Below are positions 23,990-31,146 of a stretch of DNA of 31,243 nt, piece after piece. Where the stretch lies: contig JBGPYM010000007.1 of NCBI GenBank assembly GCA_041493205.1, positions 1-31,243 on the forward strand. Direction: 5' to 3'. Position numbers and translations under genes: made by a program. The stretch comes from JBGPYM01 sp041493205. Lineage in GTDB: Bacteria; Bacteroidota; Ignavibacteria; UBA10030; UBA6906. Positions within the stretch are counted from its first letter, which is position 1; the number at the start of each line of letters is the position of its first letter. The notes beneath the pieces are model-generated. The model had not been told where the DNA came from and made no database searches. It saw only the letters and a program-made list of their open reading frames with translations.

Positions 23990-25351
23990 CTACACGACGC
24001 CCTGATCCATCATCGCATCGGCGACCTTCAGGAAGCCGCCGATGTTCGCCCCGTTGACGTAGTTGCCGGGGGTGCCGAAGCGTTCGGAAACCTGGACACA
24101 GGTCGCATGGATGCTCTTCATGATCATCCGGAGTCGGTTGTCAACCTCGTCACGCATCCAGGGGAGGCGCATACTGTTCTGCGCCATCTCCAGGCCGGAG
24201 ACTGCGACGCCGCCAGCGTTGGCCGCCTTCCCCGGGCCGTAGAGGATCTTCGCATCGAGGAACACCTTGACGCCGTCGATCGTGGTCGGCATGTTGGCTC
24301 CTTCCGCCACAAGGTAGACGCCGTTCCGCAGGAGGTTCTGCGCGTCCTTGCCGTTGATTTCGTTCTGCGTCGCGCTCGGGAATGCGCATTCGGCCTTGTG
24401 GTTCCAGAGCGGGTTGTAGTCGAGCTTCGGATCCACCGGCGTATAGACGGCGCTCTTGTATTTGGCGGTGTATTCTTTGATCCGGTCGCGGCGGACGTTT
24501 TTCAGGTCCATGAGGAACGCCAGCTTGGCCCTGTCGATGCCCGCTTCGTCGTAAATGTGCCCGTCCGAATCCGACACGGTCACCACTTTCCCGCCCAGGT
24601 CGAGAATTTTCTCGATCGTGTACTGGGCGACGTTCCCGCTCCCGGAGACCAGGCAGGTTCTCCCTTCAAGCGTCTTGCTGCGGGTCCCGAGCATTTCGCT
24701 CGCGAAATAGACGCAGCCATAGCCCGTTGCCTCGGGGCGGATCAGCGAGCCGCCCCAGTTGAGACCCTTCCCGGTGAGGACGCCGGTGAATTCGTTCCGC
24801 AACTTCTTGTACTGTCCGAACAGGTAGCCGATCTCCCGTCCACCCACGCCGATGTCGCCGGCGGGGACGTCCGTGTCGGGACCGATGTGCCGGAACAGCT
24901 CGCTCATGAACGCCTGGCAGAAGCGCATGATCTTCAGATCGCTTTTTCCCTTCGGATCAAAGTCGGATCCGCCCTTGCCGCCGCCCATGGGGAGCGTCGT
25001 CAGGCTGTTTTTGAATACCTGTTCGAAGGCGAGGAACTTGAGGATGCCGAGCGTGACCGACGGGTGGAACCGGAGCCCGCCCTTGTACGGCCCGATGGCG
25101 CTGTTCATCTCAATCCGGTACCCGCGGTTGATCTGAATCTCCCCCTGGTCGTCCACCCACGGAACACGGAACATGATGACGCGCTCGGGCTCGATGATGC
25201 GTTCGAGCACGCGCGCTGTTCTGTATTCGGGGTGACGTTCGAGAACAAGGGAGAGAGATTCCGCAACTTCTTCAACGGCCTGATGAAATTCAGGTTGAGC
25301 AGGATTTTTCGCCTTCACGTCCGCCATGAGGTCCTTGATGTACTGCGACAT
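23990..25351 (-). CDS. gdhA: Glutamate dehydrogenase B, NADP-type (GdhA-like)
   Basis: 453 residues of the long bacterial hexameric type. Catalytic residues are Lys126 in PMGGGKGGSDFDPKGKSD and Asp166 in VPAGDIGVGGREIG; Lys90 lies in IGPYKGGLRFHPSV. The coenzyme loop SGSGNVAQY (236-244) and VTVSDSDG (257-264) resemble Escherichia coli GdhA, which uses NADP(H), so an assimilatory role is inferred. An exact AGGAGG lies 5 bases before the ATG. It is separated from protein B by 66 bases containing a perfect hairpin. Very similar through the catalytic domain to dehydrogenase C, but the coenzyme domain differs. Confidence 0.95.
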   Translation of the reverse strand: MSQYIKDLMADVKAKNPAQPEFHQAVEEVAESLSLVLERHPEYRTARVLERIIEPERVIMFRVPWVDDQGEIQINRGYRIEMNSAIGPYKGGLRFHPSVTLGILKFLAFEQVFKNSLTTLPMGGGKGGSDFDPKGKSDLKIMRFCQAFMSELFRHIGPDTDVPAGDIGVGGREIGYLFGQYKKLRNEFTGVLTGKGLNWGGSLIRPEATGYGCVYFASEMLGTRSKTLEGRTCLVSGSGNVAQYTIEKILDLGGKVVTVSDSDGHIYDEAGIDRAKLAFLMDLKNVRRDRIKEYTAKYKSAVYTPVDPKLDYNPLWNHKAECAFPSATQNEINGKDAQNLLRNGVYLVAEGANMPTTIDGVKVFLDAKILYGPGKAANAGGVAVSGLEMAQNSMRLPWMRDEVDNRLRMIMKSIHATCVQVSERFGTPGNYVNGANIGGFLKVADAMMDQGVV

Positions 25352-25393
25352 ACATACCTCCTGAAGTTGGAGTGAGTGGTCTGGTGTGCATGG

Positions 25394-25415
25394 AACGTAA
25401 TCAAGAGATTACGTT
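25394..25415. other. Perfect intercistronic hairpin behind protein B
   Basis: AACGTAATC (25394-25402), AAGA, GATTACGTT (25407-25415): a nine-pair perfect inverted repeat two bases after the protein B stop. A T-run follows only on the plus strand, where no gene ends, so on the transcribed strand it is more likely an mRNA-processing or stability hairpin, or a protein-binding dyad. Confidence 0.6.
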
Positions 25416-25417
25416 TT

Positions 25418-28399
25418 TCATCTCCCGGGCTTCACAATGATGCCCATGTTTTTGCGCCCGTTGATCTTTGCCACAAGTGCATCCTCGAACTGAAGATGCC
25501 TCGTGAACCGTAACTCTTCCGCGGCCCGCTGCTGCTTCAGCCAGTCCCAATCGATGAACCCCATGTGACCGACCCAGCTCACGGTGAAATACCCGATGCG
25601 GAACGACGTGATATTCTGAAAGAAATGTGAACCCTGCGAGGGGGTCACGTTGAAATCCTTGAAACCCGATTCGACGATCACGCACGCGCCGGCAATCTGG
25701 TCCCAGGTGACGGGAATCCCGAGCCAGTTGTCGAGACTGCCCCACCGCCCGACGCCGATGAGAATGTACGGCCGTTTCTGATCCACGAGCTTCGTGTTCA
25801 GCAGGCTGACCTCACGCGCCACCTCCTGGCTGTTGCCCCGTTCGAACTTCTCGATATCGACGTACACGAGATCATGGATATCCCTGATCACGCCGTTCCC
25901 CAGGACCTGCTGGCTCTGACAGATGAGATCCTCCTGGACGACCCTGTCAACATCCAGCTCCTCCATCTCCAGGTTCAGCACGAGCGGCCGGATCTGCAGA
26001 AGGGCGAACTCCTTCGGCTTCCCGGCCGGGACGTTCATCGTGACCGCAAACTCCACCTCCACCTGCGTTCCCATCCCCCAGGTCCCCATGTCGAGGATGA
26101 GGTCAAGGATTTCCGCAAGAGGAAAGATCCTGTGCTTCAGGATGGGTGCAAACGTCACGATCCTCTGACCGGGGCGCGAAACGCCGTCGTAGACGGTCTC
26201 GTTTTCCGCTGAGTACGTCGACCCGACGTAAAAAAGAGTGCCATCCTCTTCGGCCTTTGACAGCGAGTAGCGTTCGACAAACGTCTCGGGCGTCGTTACG
26301 CCGGCATGATTGAGTCCCAGGGTGAGATTCAGGGCGAGGTATTCCTGCTGGGCGTTCCGGATGGTCTCCAGCGTCGAAAAGAACTGGAGAAGGTGCCGGG
26401 GATACTTGGGCGAAAACCGGACGGCATTGCCGCCGTCCACAACGGTTTTCCCCAGTCCGAGGGCAACCTGGACGATCCCGTCGGTTGATTTCTGCGGGGG
26501 GACCGGGTAAAAATTGTGCGACTTGGCCACCCCGGCGAATTCGGGGTAGAACCGGTCGTGGTGTTGCGAGCCCACGACACGCTGGATGATCACCGCCATC
26601 TTCTCCTCTTCCAGGCGGTACGAGGTCACCTTCATATAATCCTTCGCCCGTATGCAATACGTCGACGCGTACACGAGCTTGATGCTCTGCACCAGTTCCT
26701 GGAGCCGGATATCGTCGTCGGCGTTGTTGTTCGGGATCATGTACGTCTGGTACACGCCCGCAAAGGGCTGGTACTGTGAATCCTCGAGGAGGCTGGAGGA
26801 GCGGACTGCGAGAGGTTCATGAACGATTTCGAGATACTCGCGCAGCTTCTGCAGGATCTCCTCCGGGAATCTGGTCCCCTCCAGGAAGCGCCTCTGGACT
26901 TCCGGATCGTCCGCGGGCCAGAGGGTCGGCGGGTCGATACGGTTGTCTGTCAGGAACTGGTCAAAGACGTCGGTCGCGACGACGATGGAGGACGGGACGC
27001 TGATCTCCACGCCGGGGAACCTGTCGCGAACCCCGTAGTTGCTGATAAGCGTATTGATGAATCCAAGCCCCCGTGCCTTTCCTCCCAGAGAACCGCCCCC
27101 GATGCGCGCAAAGCTGTTCCGGGGGTCGTATGTCTCCCGGTCGAATTCCGTGATGACGCCGCGCTGGCGAACCTCCTGGTACGTGTGAAGGGAGGTGATG
27201 AGCTTCTGCCGCAGTTCCTCGACCGTCGCAAAATCCGTCACCTTCTGCGGCCGGAGCTGGTGTGCGAGCCAGAATTCCGTCCGTGCCTTCAGCCAGTTGG
27301 AGAAATGATTGCGCCGGGCGTGAAAGAGGATGCTCTCGTCGGGAACCGTGTGCAGAAACTCCTCGAGCGTCTTGAGGTTGTCTGCGCGGCCCACCTCGCC
27401 GCCGTCGGCGGTGCGGAACACAAAATCGCCGAAGCCGAAATGATTCATCATGAACTCCCGGAGGTCGTGCAGGAGCCGCGGCGATCCCTTCTGAAGAAAC
27501 GAGAGCCCGATCGCGCGTGCACGTTCGGCAACTTCCGGATTGCTCGACTGGAGCAGGATGGGAATGTCCTCGTGCTGGCTCCTCACCAGGGTTGCGAACG
27601 TAAATCCTCCCTCCGGATCCTTCACGCCGTTATGCCGGAAGTTGATGTCAGAGATGATGCCGAGGATGAAGTCCTGGTACTGCTCATAGCAGGCAAGCGC
27701 CTCCTCATAGCTCGTACAGAGGAGGATCTTCGGGCGGGCGCGCATCCGCAGGAATCGGTGGGAAAAGTTCAATCCTTCGGAGATGAGCCGCTGGGATTGA
27801 TGCAAAATCTCGGTGTAGATGATCGGGAGATAGGTGGAGTAAAAGCTGACGTTGTCTTCGATGAGGATGATCGACTGGACCCCGACGGTCCGTGTGTCGC
27901 TTTCGATATTGTGCTGGTCTTCAATCAGCTTGATGATCGCGATCAGGAGCCGGTAGTCTCCCTGCCAGATGAATATCCGGGTGAAGACCGACGTATCGTA
28001 TGTCATGACCAGTTCCCGCCGTTCCCGGTTGTCGTACGCCAGCAGGACCAACGGCGTCGTATTCCCTGATTCGCGCAGTTTCTGCGCGAATTTCACGACG
28101 TGCATGTCTTCGATGTGCAGGGTGGTGATGATCAGGTCGAAGCGCTCGCCGGAGGCGAGAAGCTCGATCGCTTCCGTGCCGTTCGTGACATGCGTGATCT
28201 CGGGGGGATGGCTCAGGCTGAGTGCCTGGAACTCTTCGCGGATCAGCTCGTAGAGGCGCCCGTCTTCCTCAAACAGGTAGTTATCGTAGAGCGAGGCGAC
28301 CAGAAGGATGTCCCGCACCTTGAAGCGCATCAACCGCTGGAACGTCTTCAGTCGGTTGCCGGAGAGATCGTCGATCGGCTCGCGGACGCTGGTGTCCAT
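25418..28399 (-). CDS. Receiver/PEP-synthase-type ATP-grasp protein B
   Basis: 993 residues, paralogous to protein A over its whole length. The N-terminal receiver-like domain again lacks the phosphoacceptor (ITTLHIEDM, Thr92/Thr93). The second receiver is intact: Glu181-Asp182, Asp251 in GIISDINF, Lys304 in FLQKGSP. The linker RNHFSNWLKARTEFWLAHQL is nearly identical to A. The nucleotide-binding domain has GGGSLGGKARGLGF (Lys441) and EPLAVRSSSLLEDSQ (Arg533); the C-terminal region has IGVGRWGSLDNWLGIP and PSQGSHFFQNITSF, ending GIIVKPGR. No phosphohistidine swivel or PEP-binding barrel is seen. It lies between dehydrogenases C and B on the same strand. Its start lacks a clear Shine-Dalgarno. 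Function is inferred only: a signal-controlled PPDK_N-type enzyme linked to glutamate metabolism. Confidence 0.9.
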   Translation of the reverse strand: MDTSVREPIDDLSGNRLKTFQRLMRFKVRDILLVASLYDNYLFEEDGRLYELIREEFQALSLSHPPEITHVTNGTEAIELLASGERFDLIITTLHIEDMHVVKFAQKLRESGNTTPLVLLAYDNRERRELVMTYDTSVFTRIFIWQGDYRLLIAIIKLIEDQHNIESDTRTVGVQSIILIEDNVSFYSTYLPIIYTEILHQSQRLISEGLNFSHRFLRMRARPKILLCTSYEEALACYEQYQDFILGIISDINFRHNGVKDPEGGFTFATLVRSQHEDIPILLQSSNPEVAERARAIGLSFLQKGSPRLLHDLREFMMNHFGFGDFVFRTADGGEVGRADNLKTLEEFLHTVPDESILFHARRNHFSNWLKARTEFWLAHQLRPQKVTDFATVEELRQKLITSLHTYQEVRQRGVITEFDRETYDPRNSFARIGGGSLGGKARGLGFINTLISNYGVRDRFPGVEISVPSSIVVATDVFDQFLTDNRIDPPTLWPADDPEVQRRFLEGTRFPEEILQKLREYLEIVHEPLAVRSSSLLEDSQYQPFAGVYQTYMIPNNNADDDIRLQELVQSIKLVYASTYCIRAKDYMKVTSYRLEEEKMAVIIQRVVGSQHHDRFYPEFAGVAKSHNFYPVPPQKSTDGIVQVALGLGKTVVDGGNAVRFSPKYPRHLLQFFSTLETIRNAQQEYLALNLTLGLNHAGVTTPETFVERYSLSKAEEDGTLFYVGSTYSAENETVYDGVSRPGQRIVTFAPILKHRIFPLAEILDLILDMGTWGMGTQVEVEFAVTMNVPAGKPKEFALLQIRPLVLNLEMEELDVDRVVQEDLICQSQQVLGNGVIRDIHDLVYVDIEKFERGNSQEVAREVSLLNTKLVDQKRPYILIGVGRWGSLDNWLGIPVTWDQIAGACVIVESGFKDFNVTPSQGSHFFQNITSFRIGYFTVSWVGHMGFIDWDWLKQQRAAEELRFTRHLQFEDALVAKINGRKNMGIIVKPGR

Positions 28400-28461
28400 G
28401 GGATTCGTTAATAAGGCGGGCGTCGTTGCAAAGAACCCGGCGGGGTGATACGATTGAAGGA

Positions 28462-28490
28462 AAGATACTGCGAAAGCGGATGACCTGCAA
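28462..28490 (-). promoter_or_regulatory. Possible internal promoter for protein B
   Basis: On the minus strand, TTGCAG (28485-28490), 17 bases, TATCTT (28462-28467), immediately after the strong hairpin at 28491-28533. The hexamers are weak matches, but the position would allow expression of B independent of dehydrogenase C. Confidence 0.3.
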
Positions 28491-28533
28491 GCGCAGGGGC
28501 ACGTGCTGCACTGCCGCAGCAGCGCCCCTGCGC
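28491..28533. other. Large GC-rich hairpin between dehydrogenase C and protein B
   Basis: GCGCAGGGGC (28491-28500) pairs with GCCCCTGCGC (28524-28533), and an inner TGCTGC/GCAGCA stem (28504-28509 with 28516-28521) extends it to about 16 pairs with a small interior loop. It lies 14 bases past the dehydrogenase C stop. No T-run follows on the transcribed strand. It could attenuate or protect transcript ends. Confidence 0.65.
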
Positions 28534-28547
28534 AAAAGGTACGACGG

Positions 28548-29888
28548 TCACACGAGGCCCTGGTCCATCATCGCGTCAGCGACCTTCAGGAACCCGGCGA
28601 TGTTGGCGCCATTCACATAATTTCCGGGGGTTCCGTGCTTCTCCGCAGTCTCGACGCAGGTCTGATGTATGTTCTTCATGATCTGCCGGAGCCGGTGATC
28701 GACTTCTTCCCGCGGCCAGGGGAGACGCATGCTGTTCTGGCTCATTTCCAGCCCCGAGGTGGCGACGCCGCCGGCATTCGATGCCTTGCCGGGAGAATAC
28801 AGAATGCCCGCCGCAAGAAACACCTTGAACCCATCGATCGTCGTGGGCATGTTCGCCCCTTCGCACACACACTTACAGCCGTTCTTCACGAGCTCCTTTG
28901 CATCGTTGCCGTCAAGTTCGTTCTGGGTCGCGCAGGGGAGTGCCACCTGGACGGGAATCCCCCAGGGACGTTTTCCGGCATGGAAGGGAACATGGAATTT
29001 GTCGGCAAAGTCTTTCACCGAGTCGCGGGCACTTGCCCTCATCGCAAGCATGTAGTCGATCTTCTCTCCCTGGATGCCGTCCTTGTCATGGACGAAGCCG
29101 TCCGGGCCCGACAGCGTGACCACCTTGCCGCCCAGTTGTGAGACCTTCTGTACCGCGCCCCATGCCACGTTGCCAAAGCCCGATACCGCGACTGTCATGC
29201 CCTCGAACGAGAGCCCCTTCGTTTTGAGCATTTCTTCCGCAAAATACACGACGCCGTATCCGGTCGCTTCCGGGCGAATCAGGGAACCTCCCCAGTTGGT
29301 CCCTTTCCCGGTGAGAACGCCGGAGAACTCCCTCGTCAGTCTCTTATACTGACCGAAGAGAAAGCCGATCTCGCGTCCGCCCACGCCGATGTCGCCTGCG
29401 GGCACATCGACATCGGGGCCAATGTGCCGGAACAGCTCTGTCATGAAACTCTGGCAGAACCGCATCACCTCACTGTCGCTTTTCCCCTTCGGATCGAAAT
29501 CGGAACCTCCCTTGCCGCCGCCCATGGGGAGTGATGTGAGGCTGTTCTTGAACACCTGCTCGAATGCAAGAAATTTCAGGATGCCGAGATGCACGGAGGG
29601 GTGGAACCGGAGGCCGCCTTTGTACGGACCGATGGCGCTGTTCATCTGGATGCGAAACCCGCGGTTGATGTGAATCTCACCCTGGTCATCGGTCCAGGGG
29701 ACGCGGAACATGACAACCCGTTCGGGTTCGACCATGCGTTCCAGAATTTTCGCATGGCGGTACTCCGGATGCCGTTCAAGCACGGTGTCAAGCGATTCTG
29801 CCACTTCCTGGACAGCCTGGTGAAATTCCGGTTCGCTGGGGTTTTTTGCTTTGACGTGTGCGAGCAGCGTGTTCACGTACTCAGACAT
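28548..29888 (-). CDS. Glutamate dehydrogenase C, NAD-type signature
   Basis: 446 residues, collinear with dehydrogenase B through the catalytic domain (Lys90, Lys126, Asp166 at the same numbers). The coenzyme domain differs: SGFGNVAWGAVQK (236 onward) and VTLSGPDGFVHD resemble the NAD-specific Clostridium symbiosum enzyme, so a catabolic, NAD-linked role is inferred. The remainder (PCATQNELDG, EGANMPTT, GKASNAGGVATSGLEMSQNS) is typical. GAGG lies 5 bases before ATG 29888. It is the first gene of the seven-gene minus-strand array. A run of four Cys in NGCKCVCEG, with another Cys nearby, differs from B (NGVYLVAEG). Confidence 0.95.
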   Translation of the reverse strand: MSEYVNTLLAHVKAKNPSEPEFHQAVQEVAESLDTVLERHPEYRHAKILERMVEPERVVMFRVPWTDDQGEIHINRGFRIQMNSAIGPYKGGLRFHPSVHLGILKFLAFEQVFKNSLTSLPMGGGKGGSDFDPKGKSDSEVMRFCQSFMTELFRHIGPDVDVPAGDIGVGGREIGFLFGQYKRLTREFSGVLTGKGTNWGGSLIRPEATGYGVVYFAEEMLKTKGLSFEGMTVAVSGFGNVAWGAVQKVSQLGGKVVTLSGPDGFVHDKDGIQGEKIDYMLAMRASARDSVKDFADKFHVPFHAGKRPWGIPVQVALPCATQNELDGNDAKELVKNGCKCVCEGANMPTTIDGFKVFLAAGILYSPGKASNAGGVATSGLEMSQNSMRLPWPREEVDHRLRQIMKNIHQTCVETAEKHGTPGNYVNGANIAGFLKVADAMMDQGLV

Positions 29889-29945
29889 ACTCTCCTCGTT
29901 AAATGACTGTGATGATCATGAGCGATTGAAGTGAGGCGGGGGCGT

Positions 29946-29974
29946 AAATTATCAGGTTTTTGATGAAGTAGCAA
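29946..29974 (-). promoter_or_regulatory. Candidate promoter of the dehydrogenase/receiver array
   Basis: On the minus strand, TTGCTA (29969-29974) is followed after 17 bases by TAATTT (29946-29951), or after 15 bases by GATAAT (29948-29953). Either would start transcription about 55 bases before ATG 29888. Weak but well placed. Confidence 0.3.
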
Positions 29975-30232
29975 GGCTGCACTTTCCTCCCCGCGCCTCA
30001 GTGCAGCGCATGGTATAGCATCGGACGTGCCAGAATTCGACGGGATCGCCGATTCCGCACCGCGGGCAGAAGCAGGGTTTAAACGTTGGATCATCGAAAT
30101 CATCATCTGCCACGCGGCCTCTGTCGACTCCCGCCGTCACCCGGAGACGAACGACCTTCCCAAATCTGAAAAAGGGATTGGGACAAATGCAATCAGAGCC
30201 GGGGACGCGGCCTGTTGAATCACGCCACAGAG

Positions 30233-30251
30233 GTGTTGCATCATGCAACAC
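30233..30251. promoter_or_regulatory. Upstream dyad 1 (GTTGCA-N3-TGCAAC)
   Basis: GTGTTGCA-TCA-TGCAACAC is a perfect eight-base inverted repeat with a three-base centre. The same GTTGCA-N3-TGCAAC core recurs 80 bases downstream, so this is a likely binding site for one dimeric regulator. It lies about 210 bases before the sigma-54-like element. Apart from the sites listed, 29975-30501 holds no gene I can support. Confidence 0.55.
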
Positions 30252-30314
30252 ACCGCCAATCCTATGACATCAACGCGGTTACACTGCGGAAAGTGCCGAA
30301 TGATGAGCATCCCT

Positions 30315-30329
30315 GTTGCAATATGCAAC
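30315..30329. promoter_or_regulatory. Upstream dyad 2 (GTTGCA-N3-TGCAAC)
   Basis: GTTGCA-ATA-TGCAAC repeats the core of dyad 1 with the same three-base spacing. Its centre is 80 bases from dyad 1 and about 128 bases before the -24-like element. A separate dyad, GGCAAT-GAA-ATTGCC flanked by CGCAG/CTGCG, follows at 30332-30360. Confidence 0.55.
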
Positions 30330-30448
30330 TTCGCAGGTTGGCAATGAAATTGCCTCTGCGTTCAGCACATGACTCCTTTCTCTACGAACCTGTTGCTGTT
30401 CTTCGGTTTGCCGGTCCGGCCCTTCCCGTTTTCTTTCCGGCGCGATTC

Positions 30449-30464
30449 TGGCACAGCGCGTGGA
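30449..30464 (+). promoter_or_regulatory. Possible sigma-54 promoter of the H-like gene
   Basis: TGGCACA-GCGC-GTGGA matches the -24 block (TGGCAC) well and the -12 block only partly (GTGGA for TTGCA; the key GC reads GG). It lies about 40 bases before the ATG at 30502. Two matching dyads upstream fit enhancer sites. The exact position may be off by one base. Confidence 0.3.
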
Positions 30465-30501
30465 ACATGGAGAGCAGGACATTGAAAGGAAGGAGTCGAT
30501 C

Positions 30502-31134
30502 ATGTCATTACTACTCGCTGTGACGGCTTTCGTCGTGTTCGTCGTCATGGACGGAATACGACGCTCCCGGCAGCACCCCGCTCCGCAGACGCCGGTCCTT
30601 ATCAGGCGGTACGTGCACCCCGGCCATGCCTGGGTGCGCGAAACGGAAGACGGCGATGTGCTTGTCGGCATCGATGACTTCGCCCAGTCGCTGATCGGGA
30701 ACGTGGAAGGCGTCGAGCTTCCCCGGCTCCTCCGCCGCGTCGAGCAGGGCACGCCGGCATGGCGGGTCAGACACGGAGGGAGGTCGGTGTCGATCGTGAG
30801 CCCGGTGACCGGCCGCGTGATCGAAAAAAATGAGATGGTGCTCCGCAATCCCGGACTGGTGAACACGTCGCCGTACGCGGACGGGTGGCTGCTCCGCGTG
30901 CGTCCGCGGAAGCTCCCGGGTCAGCTGCACAATCTCCTCACGGGGAGAGCTGCCCAGCAGTGGATCGACGGCGTCCGCGCACGTCTTGGCAGCTTCTTCT
31001 CCGGCACGCCGGCCCTCCTGTACCAGGACGGCGGCGTCATGATGAACAACCTGGCGGATCGCTGCTCGGACCCCGAGTGGCGGCGGCTCGTACATGAGTT
31101 TTTTCTCACTGATGAACAATCCACACAATCCTGA
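30502..31134 (+). CDS. Membrane-anchored glycine-cleavage H-like protein without lipoyl lysine
   Basis: 210 residues from ATG 30502, with AGGAG 7 bases upstream; a GTG at 30460 would add 14 residues and overlap the promoter. An N-terminal transmembrane helix (MSLLLAVTAFVVFVVMDGIR) precedes an H-protein-like fold: YVHPGHAWVRETEDGDVLVG, LIGNVEGVELP, VSPVTGRVIEKNEMVLRNPG and NTSPYADGWLLRVRP. In true H proteins a lipoylated Lys sits eight residues before the Pro of the S-P turn; here that residue is Gly93, with Arg94 next, so lipoylation is not expected. The tail (140-210) is extra. Function unknown; it is likely a structural or electron-transfer-complex accessory rather than a glycine-cleavage component. 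The next gene begins 12 bases later with a similar anchor. Confidence 0.8.
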   Translation: MSLLLAVTAFVVFVVMDGIRRSRQHPAPQTPVLIRRYVHPGHAWVRETEDGDVLVGIDDFAQSLIGNVEGVELPRLLRRVEQGTPAWRVRHGGRSVSIVSPVTGRVIEKNEMVLRNPGLVNTSPYADGWLLRVRPRKLPGQLHNLLTGRAAQQWIDGVRARLGSFFSGTPALLYQDGGVMMNNLADRCSDPEWRRLVHEFFLTDEQSTQS

Positions 31135-31146
31135 CTGGAGACACCA

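Noticed and set aside
21307..25375. Plus-strand frames opposite protein A and dehydrogenase B (412 and 521 codons)
   Set aside because: Same reason: the minus-strand products align with known families over their whole length.
25394..25420. Reading the hairpin behind protein B as a plus-strand rho-independent terminator
   Set aside because: It has a T-run on the plus strand, but no plus-strand gene ends there; kept only as an intercistronic hairpin.
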